A stretch of 40,380 nucleotides of DNA from Bacteroidota bacterium (GCA_018266875.1 JAFDZR010000007.1:1-40380), one strand, 5' to 3'. Positions 17,958 through 27,543 are shown, counted from the stretch's first letter. A program made the numbers and translations. The notes: generated by a model from the sequence alone, not told the origin.

Positions 17958-20900
17958 TCATTTCTCAATGTTCTCGTTTTTTTTTGAGGAAGTCCCGTTT
18001 TTGAAAGAGTTCAGCAGAAGACTTAATTTGTTCCTTTTGAAAATTGAAGGCGGATACAGTGCAAACGAAGGTATCAGAAGTTTTATGGTTTTGCTTTTAT
18101 CATTCTTTGAATAAGAGATCCTCGCCTCATCGTACAATTCCTTTGATCTTGCCTTGAATTTCCTGTATCGGAAATAATAATAAAAATCTCTGGGGAAAAA
18201 TCTTAGTCTCTGCGTGAACTTGTATCTTCCGCTGACTTTATTTCTTATTCCTGATTTTACTTCATAAGATTTTACAATGCCTTTATAATACTTCTGTCTC
18301 AGATATTCTGTCAGTCTGTGACCGAAAATTAATCTTATGAAAAGACTCCTTCTGCTTTCTTTGAAAATACTGGCCGGTCTTATCAGAACGGATTTTGCAT
18401 AATAATATAATCCTTTAAAGTAGCTGTAATTGTAACAGTTTTCTTTTGCAATATTGAATATTACATCCGAGTATTCATTGTTTCTGCCGGAGAACATTAA
18501 AGCGAAAATGTTTTTCCTGTCAGCTTCAGCTTTCAGGATCACTTCACTTCTGCTCTTTAATTTAATTTTTTCCTTTAAGGATTCCTTTATCTCGTATTTC
18601 CTGATTATTCCCCTGTAATACTTGTTCCTTAATATCTCAACAAATTTATGTCCCAGTACTGACCTGTAAAATAAACTTCTCCTGCTTTTCTTGAACATAT
18701 TCGGAGGATATACAAGTGAAGAAAACATCAGAAGGACAAGTCCTTTGAAATAACTGTAGTTGTAACATTTATCGTATGCCTTTTTAAAAATCCTGTCAGA
18801 ATATTCTCTGCTGAATTTTACGCTTCTGAAATAATCTGCTTTAAGATACCTGAATATGCTTTTACCGTTACCGTGTGACTTTTTATTGAATAACCTGAAC
18901 TTGTAGTAATTGTAAAAATAATGAAATGAAGAACTCATATCATAATTTTTAAGATGCTGTTTCATCGTCTCGTGAGTATTCTTCAGATTATCCGCCGATG
19001 AAGTTTTATTCACATCATGAAGCAGAAATGTACCAAGTATCTCCTCAATTTTTCGGATTTTAAAATCTTTATATGCCTGCAGCAAAAACCAGAAATCCAT
19101 TGTGTAATGATTATCCAGAGGGAATTTGCCGATTTTTTCCTGAACTCTCCTTTTATAAAAATAGCTGACGGGATTTATCGGGAAAGAATAATAAAAAGGC
19201 AGCATGATTTTTTTGTAATCCTTTTCAGGATATATTACCATTGGACCGCTTTTCATTTCAAGTATCAGATTACCAACCACCATATCGGTTTCTTTATGAA
19301 GGTTGAATTCCTTTACTACTTTTTTAAAAGCACCCGGCGCAAAGAAATCATCTGAGTTCAGATAACAGATAATATCGCCAGTTGACATAGCAAACGCTTT
19401 GTTCATTGCATCAGACTGACCGTCGTCCTTTTCAGAAACCCAGTTAAGGTGAGGATATTTCCTGAGGATATTAACCGTGTTATCCTTTGATCCACCGTCA
19501 ACTATTATATGTTCATAATTATTATACCTCTGTCTGATTACGCTCTGAATTGCTTTTTCGATCTTATCTTCTGATAAAAATGAAGGCGTTAGTATGCTGA
19601 TCTTTATGTTCTCTTCTATCCTATCATTATCTGTATCATCATATTCATCAACCCACGGCCAGACTGTTTTGTCTTCATCCTGCTTTGGCTTGTATTTTTT
19701 ATTCGCTAATCTTAGATAAAAGAAATCCCTTTTCCATGGCGCTTTCTTTGTCTCTTCAATTCTTGAATTGTATAATTTTCTGATCTGTTTTAATTCCTTC
19801 AGACGCGCCTGATTGAAAACTATCAGAGGCATGTCAGGATCACCTTCGGGTATGTCTTTGCTGAAATAAACCTTTTTCAGTCCGATGTCTTTTAACTTCT
19901 GCTTTGCGTCATCATAATTCTCATTCCAGGTTTTTTTAATTTCCACGTAATTACCTTCGATCATATCACCCGGTATAACATTCAGATAAGTATCAAGACC
20001 TGCAGTACTAATACCGAAACCTTTCCAGAGCTTGAGAAAATAATCCCACTTAAGTCTAGGAGCCGTCATGTAGTGTTTCAGCTTAAGTTCGGGCTCATAC
20101 CAAATTCTCCAGCCGGCAAGTCGAAGCGCATAACAGAGTTCCGTATCACCGCCTGAGGCAAGCTCTTTTCCTTTTCTGTCTGTAAGCAGTGATTTGAATC
20201 CTTCTCCGTAAAGCTTTTCCAGAGCTTCTCTGCGTAACACCATTCCGGCGCCCCATACGAATCCTCTGGACCATGTGATGTCGCCGGGTCTTTCGAACTG
20301 CTGCCCGACTGCATAGCTCCAGTTTTTCCATTTGTGAAACCACTCAGGCGGTTCCACTTCGCATACTTCCTGTGTCTCGCATCCTGCAATTGCAATTTCA
20401 GAATTGCTTCTCATTACCCTTACAACGTTCTGAATGTAATTCTCATCCAGCCAGTTGTCATCATCACAGAAAATAATGTATTCATACCTGGATTGTTCAA
20501 TGCCTTTTTCCCTTGCAGCGCTGAGTCCGGGAACGGGCTGATCCACGACTCTCAATTCTCCTTTGCAGCCGGGATATTTATTCCATTCGCTGAGCGCTAC
20601 TTCAGTTGTGTTGTCAGAAGACGCATTGTTTACAACGACGACTTCCCAGTCTACATAATTCCTTGTTTTCTGTCTGCTAAGATGCTCAAGTGTTACAGGA
20701 AGAAGCTTGGCGCTGTTGTAACAGCATATAACTACAGAGACACCTTTCCTTTGTATCCTTTTACGGAAACCATTTGTAAGTCTGTGAAGATACCTGTAAT
20801 CCTTCTTTCTTGCTCCTTTCTTTATTAAGCGGATTTGCCTTTCGGGGATTTGGGTTTTTTGTTTCAGCAATGAATTTAATTTTCCCAAGTTGTATTCTAT

Positions 20901-23822
20901 GTATAATGTTTTATGATTATTTTCGTTTGATTTATCGTAATTTAATAAATTATTATATCCTGCTTTTCTCAGGTCGTTCAGGATTTTCCTTATGCCGAAT
21001 GGACTGACACGTATTTTTCCGGATAAGGATCTTTTTTTAAGGAAAAATTCTTTCTGCCCTTTTTCTCTTATGAGTTTTCTCAGATTATCCCAGGTGATCT
21101 CTTCTTTCGAAAAATATTTTTTGTTCTTAAGTCCGGGATTGAAAATTATCTTCTTTCCGGAGTCTGCAATTGAACTGACCAAACCCATGACACTGTATTC
21201 CATGATGTCTTCGCTGAAAAACTGTTCAGCTCCGGGATAAAAATAATCAGTGGCTGCTTTTTTCCTTAATACTAAACTATTGCCGAATACAAGTTCAGTT
21301 TCCTTTTTATCAGAATCTGATGTTAATGAGTAATCCGCCGATCTGTAAAAAAGATTTTTATATCTGCCGAACCAATCCGGCAGATCTGACTCATTCAGTA
21401 TTTCTGTACTTCCTGCTGCTGCCGCAATTTCTGTATCGCTTCTGAATAAATTTACAGCGTTCTGAATGTAATTTTCATCGGGAAGATCATTGTCATCGCA
21501 GAAAATCAATAAATCATATTTTGATTCCTGTACTGCCGTTTCCGCGAGTTTAATGCTGTCAGTAAATCCAGATTTTATTACCTTGATACCGCCTTTCCTT
21601 CCTGGATAATTTCTCCAATCCTCAGATCCGGAATTTTCACTTCCCTTGCCGGAATCATTTACTGCGACGATTATCTCAAAGTTTACATAGTCCCTTATCT
21701 TCTGATCTTTGAAACATGAAAGTGTCTGCGGGAGAAGTTTTTCACCGTTCCTGCAGCTAATAATTACTGATACTCCGATCTCTGCCGGTTTTCTGTAGAA
21801 GTTTTTAAAATATCCGGCAAGTATTCCCTTAAGCGGCTTCCCTGAATTTTTTCTTAATATTGAATTCTGTTTTTCGGGATTGCGTGAACGTGTTTTTAAA
21901 ATGGCTTTTATCCTTTCAAGATAAAATCTGAAATAGATAAGGTCAGCATTTTCATTTTCTTCAGAGTAAGGTTTGATCTGCCCTGAGTATTTCTTAAGTT
22001 TTGCTAAATTTCTGCGGATGCTGAAATTTCCCGGTACGGCTGACGAATGTTTGCCTTTTTTCTTCGTATCAGGTGAACTTAACTTTTCAATATGTCTTGC
22101 TTCTTCAGTCCAGAAATTCAGGAATTCTCTGAACTCAAGTTTATCGGGGGAAATGTATTTTTTATAAATTAAGTCCGGGGAGTTTACGATCTTGAAATTA
22201 TTGCTGAGTATCATTCCCGGAAGTTCAGCTTCGGCTTCCTGTTCGGTAATGAATTCACTGGAATCTGTAAGATAAGGAATAGTTCCTGATTTGGTCAGAT
22301 CATCCCAGACGCTTTTGCGCAGAAAACTCCCGCTGATCTGAAAAGTATTCATTCCTGCGCCTGCCCTGTCCTTTAATATCCCGAACCTGCTGTCAAGAAG
22401 TTTCCTGTCAATCCAGTCCGGCAGTTTACTGTCCGTATAAAGTTCTTTGCCTGATTTTACAAGAGCTGCGTTCCTGTTTTCTTTCAGAATATTATAGCCT
22501 GTCATCAGATAATCACTGCTTAGTCTGAATCTGCCGTTGCATACAAGGATGTAATCAAACTTTGCTTTGTCAATTGCAGTTTTCAGAGCGGAGTTCAGAT
22601 CTGTATACTCCTGCTTGAACAGAGTAACCGGGAGATCACTGAATTCAGGCAGGGAAGTATGCTTCTTCGCAGTTTTAAAAGTATTGTCCTGCGAACCGTT
22701 GTCAATGAAAATGATTTCTGATTTGATTCCGTCGTTCAGTTTCTGATCGAGTATTGAATCAAATGATTCCTTTATTCCGTCTTCGTCATTCTCAAAACAG
22801 ACGATCACTGAGATCCCGTCATGTCTTACCAGTTTATTAAGTTTGTTGTAAAGAAGGATATTTTTCGAATAGATCTCGGGATCCAGTTTAATCGCTTCAT
22901 TCAGCTGTGCTTCGGCGGCTTCCGGATCATTAAGATCGGTCAGCAGTTTTTTTGAATTCTCAAAGGAATAATTTGCAAAATGCTTAGCCGCAGATTTCTT
23001 TACCTGTTCTCTTTTATCTTCAGGAACATATGATGAGAATCTTTCAATAATCTTGTGAATGTCTCTGATATTCTGGGCTGTCCTTGACAGATTGCTTGTC
23101 ATCGAAGCTCTGTGTATCCTGTATTCCGCAAGCGGTTCAGTCAGGTAGCCGACCTTATAGTTTGCTGCGATCCTTACCCACATTTCCCAGTCTTCTCCTG
23201 CCATCTGCCAGCCGTCGCCTGATATGTCCTTATTAATAAATCCGCCGATATTTTCATACACTTCTCTTTTAACGACCATTGAACAGTACTGTATCCGCTG
23301 CTTTTCCGCGATCTTGATCAGTGAATTATCAAGGATTCCGTTTTCCTCCTGTTCCATTTCAGAGATCCAGAGCCAGTTGCCTTTTTCATCAATGAAAATA
23401 TGTCTGCAGAATGCTGCGCCGATTTCCGGGAAATCAGCAAACATTTTTCCCATCTTTTCATAAAACCCTTTTCTGACAAGATCATCCTCGTGAAGTATGT
23501 GAATAAATCTGCCTTTGGATTTCTTTATGCATGTATCATAATTTTTGGAATGTCCGGCATTTACCGGCTGCTGATAAAATTTAACAATGCCTTTTCCGTA
23601 CTTCTCAACTATCGCTTCGGGATCGCCCTTTGTGGAATGGTCATCAATTACATAAATTTCCATCTGATCGGCATCAGTGTACTGGTCCAGCACACTTTCG
23701 ATCGCCTGATGAAGGAAACTTGCGTTGTTGTAATTCGGGATCATCACAGACCATAGCGGCCGTTTGACGGAATTGTCTACGGGTAAAAATTTCGTTAATG
23801 ATTTACTAAGATCTAGGATCAT
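17958..23822 (-). CDS. Giant multi-module glycosyltransferase with five GT2 domains and C-terminal repeats
   Basis: Protein of 1954 residues in one uninterrupted frame. GT2 modules start near residues 22, 334, 680, 1024 and 1403. Module 1 has VMIPNYNNAS and LHEDD. Module 4 has VSVVICCYNS and FCDDDNWLDENY. Module 5 has ISILTPSFLSEDK, DGGSKDNT and LNSDD; it resembles rhamnosyl/fucosyl-type enzymes. Module 3 keeps FCDDNDLPDENY but has a divergent first half (NDSGKG in place of NASxDNT). Module 2 has lost the acidic DXD, reading CNGRFRLSSDY at about 427, so it may be inactive or structural. After module 5, two tandem repeats (about 1675-1735 and 1785-1845) share CYNYSYFKGL, a hydrophobic stretch, SRRSLF and GH(K/R)..E.LR.KYY(R/K)GI. 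A partial third (about 1900-1940) follows. Typical GT2 proteins have 250-350 residues. The protein may add several sugars in series, like a polysaccharide polymerase. No membrane helices are evident. Confidence 0.88.
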   Translation of the reverse strand: MILDLSKSLTKFLPVDNSVKRPLWSVMIPNYNNASFLHQAIESVLDQYTDADQMEIYVIDDHSTKGDPEAIVEKYGKGIVKFYQQPVNAGHSKNYDTCIKKSKGRFIHILHEDDLVRKGFYEKMGKMFADFPEIGAAFCRHIFIDEKGNWLWISEMEQEENGILDNSLIKIAEKQRIQYCSMVVKREVYENIGGFINKDISGDGWQMAGEDWEMWVRIAANYKVGYLTEPLAEYRIHRASMTSNLSRTAQNIRDIHKIIERFSSYVPEDKREQVKKSAAKHFANYSFENSKKLLTDLNDPEAAEAQLNEAIKLDPEIYSKNILLYNKLNKLVRHDGISVIVCFENDEDGIKESFDSILDQKLNDGIKSEIIFIDNGSQDNTFKTAKKHTSLPEFSDLPVTLFKQEYTDLNSALKTAIDKAKFDYILVCNGRFRLSSDYLMTGYNILKENRNAALVKSGKELYTDSKLPDWIDRKLLDSRFGILKDRAGAGMNTFQISGSFLRKSVWDDLTKSGTIPYLTDSSEFITEQEAEAELPGMILSNNFKIVNSPDLIYKKYISPDKLEFREFLNFWTEEARHIEKLSSPDTKKKGKHSSAVPGNFSIRRNLAKLKKYSGQIKPYSEENENADLIYFRFYLERIKAILKTRSRNPEKQNSILRKNSGKPLKGILAGYFKNFYRKPAEIGVSVIISCRNGEKLLPQTLSCFKDQKIRDYVNFEIIVAVNDSGKGSENSGSEDWRNYPGRKGGIKVIKSGFTDSIKLAETAVQESKYDLLIFCDDNDLPDENYIQNAVNLFRSDTEIAAAAGSTEILNESDLPDWFGRYKNLFYRSADYSLTSDSDKKETELVFGNSLVLRKKAATDYFYPGAEQFFSEDIMEYSVMGLVSSIADSGKKIIFNPGLKNKKYFSKEEITWDNLRKLIREKGQKEFFLKKRSLSGKIRVSPFGIRKILNDLRKAGYNNLLNYDKSNENNHKTLYIEYNLGKLNSLLKQKTQIPERQIRLIKKGARKKDYRYLHRLTNGFRKRIQRKGVSVVICCYNSAKLLPVTLEHLSRQKTRNYVDWEVVVVNNASSDNTTEVALSEWNKYPGCKGELRVVDQPVPGLSAAREKGIEQSRYEYIIFCDDDNWLDENYIQNVVRVMRSNSEIAIAGCETQEVCEVEPPEWFHKWKNWSYAVGQQFERPGDITWSRGFVWGAGMVLRREALEKLYGEGFKSLLTDRKGKELASGGDTELCYALRLAGWRIWYEPELKLKHYMTAPRLKWDYFLKLWKGFGISTAGLDTYLNVIPGDMIEGNYVEIKKTWNENYDDAKQKLKDIGLKKVYFSKDIPEGDPDMPLIVFNQARLKELKQIRKLYNSRIEETKKAPWKRDFFYLRLANKKYKPKQDEDKTVWPWVDEYDDTDNDRIEENIKISILTPSFLSEDKIEKAIQSVIRQRYNNYEHIIVDGGSKDNTVNILRKYPHLNWVSEKDDGQSDAMNKAFAMSTGDIICYLNSDDFFAPGAFKKVVKEFNLHKETDMVVGNLILEMKSGPMVIYPEKDYKKIMLPFYYSFPINPVSYFYKRRVQEKIGKFPLDNHYTMDFWFLLQAYKDFKIRKIEEILGTFLLHDVNKTSSADNLKNTHETMKQHLKNYDMSSSFHYFYNYYKFRLFNKKSHGNGKSIFRYLKADYFRSVKFSREYSDRIFKKAYDKCYNYSYFKGLVLLMFSSLVYPPNMFKKSRRSLFYRSVLGHKFVEILRNKYYRGIIRKYEIKESLKEKIKLKSRSEVILKAEADRKNIFALMFSGRNNEYSDVIFNIAKENCYNYSYFKGLYYYAKSVLIRPASIFKESRRSLFIRLIFGHRLTEYLRQKYYKGIVKSYEVKSGIRNKVSGRYKFTQRLRFFPRDFYYYFRYRKFKARSKELYDEARISYSKNDKSKTIKLLIPSFALYPPSIFKRNKLSLLLNSFKNGTSSKKNENIEK

Positions 23823-23848
23823 CTTTGTTTAAAAATTTTTTATAACTG

Positions 23849-24802
23849 TCAGCTTACTTTCCATCCCGGGTCAGAATTTATGAGTTCCATGTATGATCGT
23901 TTGTCTGAATTTTCATGAATTATTTTATTCATATCAGAAATTTCATTCTTTTTTGAATCCAAAAAATCGCTGTCGCCCGCTTTTAGTTCATTAAGATATT
24001 TCTCCGCTTCTTCAAAGTTATCTTCTCTAAGGCAGAGCAGTACCAGAGTATAATACCTGAGCGACAAAATTCTTTTTATATATTTACTGTAAACATGACC
24101 GAATTTACTGTCAATGAATTTATAATAATTTATATCCTTTATCAGATTGCGTTTCAGTGAATCTCCCTGCCAGTTGCCGCTGGAATGTATCCTGTACAGA
24201 CACATTATCCTGTCAATATAACTTATCCTGCCTCTTTCAGATAGTATTAAATAAAGAGGCATGTCTCCGTATGGAAGTTCTCCGTACCAACCGGGAAGAC
24301 TGCCGATATTTCTGCACATGACCGATGCCGTCATAATCGGATTAAATCCCTGAAAAAGTTTCTCAACAGGAAGTTCATTATTTATTCCGGTAAACTCTGT
24401 ATCCCATGTCTGTCCTGAGATCTCATCAATCACCTTTGATCTGTGATAACACATTGCAATGCCCGGGTCGCTGTCCAGAAGATCAGCCTGTATCTGAAGC
24501 TTGTTCTCATCTGTCCATTCGTCATCGCCGTTGAGAAGCGCCAGATATTCTCCTCTGCATAAAGGAAATGTCGCAATGTCCATCTGCATCATTCCTATGT
24601 TCTTTTCCGGAAGATATGTTATTATCTTTCCCGGAAAATTTCCGGCATATTCCTTTATTATTTCTCGGGTATTATCTGACGAACAGTCCTCTCCGATCAC
24701 AATCTCAAAATCGAAGTCGGTTTTCTGCATAAGTACAGAATCCAGACACGCGGAAATATACTTTCCGTGATTAAATGCAGACATCCAGACCGTAACCTTC
24801 AT
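23849..24802 (-). CDS. Glycosyltransferase family 2
   Basis: GT-A enzyme of 317 residues of the subgroup reading VTVWMSAFNHGKYISACLDS, then IGEDCSSDNTREII, then LNGDDEW as the DXD motif (about 93-98). This EDCSxDxTR variant is common among GT2 enzymes of capsule and O-antigen clusters. After about residue 215 the sequence becomes helical and charged, without a membrane span. It is 26 bp upstream of the giant GT2 gene and 22 bp downstream of the N-methyltransferase gene, all on the minus strand, so one operon is likely. Confidence 0.9.
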   Translation of the reverse strand: MKVTVWMSAFNHGKYISACLDSVLMQKTDFDFEIVIGEDCSSDNTREIIKEYAGNFPGKIITYLPEKNIGMMQMDIATFPLCRGEYLALLNGDDEWTDENKLQIQADLLDSDPGIAMCYHRSKVIDEISGQTWDTEFTGINNELPVEKLFQGFNPIMTASVMCRNIGSLPGWYGELPYGDMPLYLILSERGRISYIDRIMCLYRIHSSGNWQGDSLKRNLIKDINYYKFIDSKFGHVYSKYIKRILSLRYYTLVLLCLREDNFEEAEKYLNELKAGDSDFLDSKKNEISDMNKIIHENSDKRSYMELINSDPGWKVS

Positions 24803-24824
24803 TTGCCGTAAAATAAATTAAATA

Positions 24825-25526
24825 TTACAAATTTTTAATTCCTATATACATACCTCTGCCGAAAAGTCCTTCCCTGTCATAATGAACTTCAAGTCCTTCA
24901 TCCTGCATCGCTTTCCTGTATTGAGAATCATCAAAGAGTCCGAGTTCGTGCAGTTCGCTGAAATGAATCACTCCCTCAGGAGTTCCCGCCAGATAGTGTA
25001 TATCAAGTACGGACATATCATCCTTTAAAATGCTGTTGTACATCCATGCTATCTTCATTTCCTTTTCATCATAATGATTTGCAGTAATAGTATTTACTCT
25101 GTATGTCTCTTTGCTGAACCACGGTTCAATGATCAGCAGTCCTTTCGGATTAAGATGCTTATTCATGGTGGAATATGCACTGCGGAGATTTTCATAAGTT
25201 TTGACATAAGCGATCGAACTGAAAAGACAGCATATCACGTCATACTTTTTCCCGAGATCAAATTCTGTCATGTCTTTTTCGTGAAATAAAATATCCGGGC
25301 ATCTCTGTTTCGCTATTTCAAGCAGATCATGATTAATGTCCAGACCTTCGCACCGGAATTCATTTTGAAGATGTTCAATGTGCTTGCCTGTCCCGCATGC
25401 AGTATCGAGAACCGACACAGCTTCAGGATTGAAAGATCTAATAATTTCGGTTAGCCTTTCCGATGCCTTTTTGTAATCCTTGAAATGATATAAGGCGTCA
25501 TAGAATTTTGCGGATTTTACAAACAA
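24825..25526 (-). CDS. TylM1/DesVI-like SAM methyltransferase (aminosugar N-methylation)
   Basis: Class I SAM methyltransferase of 233 residues. SAM motif I is VLDTACGTG (39-47), followed by the acidic EGLDIN. Over most of its length it follows the pattern of the TylM1/DesVI family, which N-methylates dTDP-3-amino-3,4,6-trideoxyglucose in macrolide pathways: YDALYHFKDYKKAS near the start, CCLFSSIAYVKT after the DMTEFDLG stretch, and LLIIEPWFSKE. The family match supports a nucleotide-linked or polymer aminosugar as substrate; the actual sugar is inference. The start is TTG at 25526, giving an N-terminus colinear with the family. The gene lies between a GT2 gene and a FemAB-like gene. Confidence 0.85.
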   Translation of the reverse strand: MFVKSAKFYDALYHFKDYKKASERLTEIIRSFNPEAVSVLDTACGTGKHIEHLQNEFRCEGLDINHDLLEIAKQRCPDILFHEKDMTEFDLGKKYDVICCLFSSIAYVKTYENLRSAYSTMNKHLNPKGLLIIEPWFSKETYRVNTITANHYDEKEMKIAWMYNSILKDDMSVLDIHYLAGTPEGVIHFSELHELGLFDDSQYRKAMQDEGLEVHYDREGLFGRGMYIGIKNL

Positions 25527-25575
25527 ATTCAGTAATAATTATTTTTTAAAATTAATTCTTTAAGCGTAAATAAGT

Positions 25576-26574
25576 TTAATTCTTTGCTGTTGCTTTTTTT
25601 CTGTAAGCAGGAAAATATCCTTTAAGATCCTCATTATCAATATTCAAATCCGAGCAAAGCGAGTCATAGATTTCCCTTCTGTAAATCTGTTTCAGATTTC
25701 TGAAGGGAAGTTTATAACCTCCGAATCTTTCTTTGGAAAGCGCAACATTGTCATCTTCTTTAAGTCCGCCTCCGAGATTTAATGCAGGTATTTTTCTGCT
25801 CCTGAAATACTTCAGTCCTGCCCAGAATAAAGTCGGCGTGTATTTCCTTCCTTCGGGAACAGCCACATTGAACAGACAGTCTGCCGAATATTCTGTATGA
25901 GCAAAAATATATACTGCAACTATCCTTTCATTTTCCACAGCTCCAGCCATGAAAATATTTTCCAGAGAGCAGATAAGTTCGAGAGTTTCCCTTTTGAAAT
26001 AATTTGCTTCGGAAGCGTTGATCCTTTTCAGAAAATCATAATAATTGTTTACAAAAAATTCAGTAAGCGTATTTCTGTCGTAAGTGAAACCGGCTTCTTC
26101 CTTTCTGAAATTCCTGATGATCCTTTTTCTGTTGGAATCCAGATTCTCAAATAACTCGGTCAGACTGAGTCTGAGATCAATGAAGTAAAGATTTGTATTT
26201 GTGAAAGTGTCAGATTCTTTGTAATAATCCGGACTTTCGAATAACGGGTTAAGACTAATATAACCGCAGATATAATTATTCTGTTTTGTAAATTCATTCC
26301 AGCTGCTCAGGAAGTCAGGATGAACTCCGTTTCCGGTAAAGCCCGAAAACCCGTAAGGCGTTACAATATCAGTATATCCTCTGAAACTCCTTTCCGAGAG
26401 GGGACAAACGATCCTGACATTGTCTTTCTCAAATACAAACAGGAAAGTTTTAAAGCCGGTTGTCAAACTCATTGCAAAACAGTTGTCTCTTGTGTGAGCA
26501 AATGAATGCGGTATATCCTTAAGCAATAAATCCCATTCCGCGGAATCCGCAGGTATCAGTCTGTAATTGTTCAT
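25576..26574 (-). CDS. FemAB/GNAT-fold acyl- or aminoacyltransferase-like protein
   Basis: Protein of 332 residues resembling the FemAB / CelD (GNAT 'acetyltransferase 6') superfamily. The first half (about 1-125) carries a divergent domain, with the aromatic TPYGFSGF segment near 70. The second half has the helix NRKRIIRNFRKEEAGF (about 148-163) typical of these proteins, then VAVYIFAHTEYSADCLFNVA, ending with ALNLGGGLKEDDNVALSKERFGGY (about 270-295), the family's conserved C-terminal glycine/lysine/phenylalanine segment. Such enzymes transfer an acyl or aminoacyl group to an amino group. Next to WbqC and an aminosugar methyltransferase, acylation of a surface-glycan aminosugar is plausible. 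It overlaps the wbqC-like gene by 4 bp (ATGA), so they are translationally coupled. Confidence 0.78.
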   Translation of the reverse strand: MNNYRLIPADSAEWDLLLKDIPHSFAHTRDNCFAMSLTTGFKTFLFVFEKDNVRIVCPLSERSFRGYTDIVTPYGFSGFTGNGVHPDFLSSWNEFTKQNNYICGYISLNPLFESPDYYKESDTFTNTNLYFIDLRLSLTELFENLDSNRKRIIRNFRKEEAGFTYDRNTLTEFFVNNYYDFLKRINASEANYFKRETLELICSLENIFMAGAVENERIVAVYIFAHTEYSADCLFNVAVPEGRKYTPTLFWAGLKYFRSRKIPALNLGGGLKEDDNVALSKERFGGYKLPFRNLKQIYRREIYDSLCSDLNIDNEDLKGYFPAYRKKATAKN

Positions 26575-27269
26575 AAAATTTCAAATTCCGATAATGAGCT
26601 CTTAACTTCCCCGGGGGAATTGAACATCAGGTTGTCAATCACGGAAAGATTTTGGACAAACTCGTTTTCGAATTGTCTGTAATTGATTTCCAGTGATCTA
26701 ATAAATGAAAGCTTAATTCCTTCCCTGCTAAAATTATCTGATGAATACAATTTCATTCCTCCTGACAGGTTAATGTATTCATCTGCGCCTTCTCTTTTGC
26801 AGATGTCAATTATTCTGTTTTGCCCTTTCATCTCACTGTTGTTATAAACGGAAGATGATGTGACAATTTCAGTTTTAATTTCAAGATATCTGTTCACTGC
26901 ATTTAACCCTGAAAATGCCAGTTCGGAAATTAATTCATGATTTTGTTTTAATAAATTTTCAATCATTGAATAAATATCTTTAAAGTAAGGCGCTCTTGAA
27001 TAACTGTGATGAAGTGATTTCAGAAACTTCTTTTGCCAGTCATTTTCATTATGCACTTTAACTTCGTTTATGGGACTGCCGGAACCGGGTCTTTCAACGG
27101 GAACAGTGAAAAGTAATGCCTTATCCTTATGTAAAATATAATTCCTGTTGATTCTTCCTTTATTTATGAACTGAACGTCATCGAAGATCACGAATTTATC
27201 AACGAAATTGATGAGCTGAAAATATCCAAGATATGGAAAAAAATAAGGCTGCATCACAGCGATCTTCAT
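26571..27269 (-). CDS. WbqC family protein
   Basis: Protein of 232 residues with the family's opening, MKIAVMQPYFFPYLGYFQLI, then FVIFDDVQF, KGRINRNYI and the PVERPG..INEV segment. The later YINLSGGMKLYS matches the family's C-terminal N-x-x-G-x-x-L-Y motif. WbqC proteins occur in O-antigen and capsule loci of many bacteria. Their biochemical role is not settled; transfer of an amino acid or acyl group to a sugar amine has been suggested from context. Its 4-bp overlap with the FemAB-like gene suggests the two act together. It is probably the first gene of the minus-strand glycan operon, because 274 bp without a gene lie upstream. Confidence 0.9.
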   Translation of the reverse strand: MKIAVMQPYFFPYLGYFQLINFVDKFVIFDDVQFINKGRINRNYILHKDKALLFTVPVERPGSGSPINEVKVHNENDWQKKFLKSLHHSYSRAPYFKDIYSMIENLLKQNHELISELAFSGLNAVNRYLEIKTEIVTSSSVYNNSEMKGQNRIIDICKREGADEYINLSGGMKLYSSDNFSREGIKLSFIRSLEINYRQFENEFVQNLSVIDNLMFNSPGEVKSSLSEFEIL

Positions 27270-27384
27270 AGAAAATATCAGTAAAAAATGAAATAAATAT
27301 ACATTTTGACTTCAATAATAGTCATTAAGCATTTTATTTAAAACGTAAAACTTAATGAAATTCTGAAATATAGTTCACAGGCGG

Positions 27385-27452
27385 GACGACTTTTGTTTGT
27401 TACTTTTTTTTAGTCGTACAAAAGAAAGTAAACAGAAACAAACGAAAAGGGA
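27385..27452. repeat. Imperfect palindromic intergenic element
   Basis: The 274-bp spacer 27270-27543 holds a long imperfect inverted repeat. Its left arm contains cttttgtttgttactttttt (from about 27390). Its right arm reads acaaaagaaagtaaac, followed by aaacaaacgaaaag. The arms pair around gtcgta with small bulges. It resembles the palindromic, probably non-coding repeat elements scattered through Bacteroidota genomes, but copy number cannot be judged from one window. It sits 120-185 bp upstream of the wbqC-like start, where it might also act as a transcript hairpin. Nothing else was recognised in the spacer. Confidence 0.6.
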
Positions 27453-27543
27453 AGGAGCTTAATCCGAAGATTTGAACGAATGAATTTTATGGGAATTACA
27501 GATAGTACCAGTGGCAATAATGTCAGAAACTGAATTTATATTT

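Noticed and set aside
20334-20828. 164-codon plus-strand open frame inside the giant glycosyltransferase gene
   Set aside because: It lies opposite a strongly conserved GT2 module, has no recognisable domain, and its composition is that of a reversed coding sequence. The same holds for the plus-strand frames at 16627-17085, 19017-19355 and 23400-23756.
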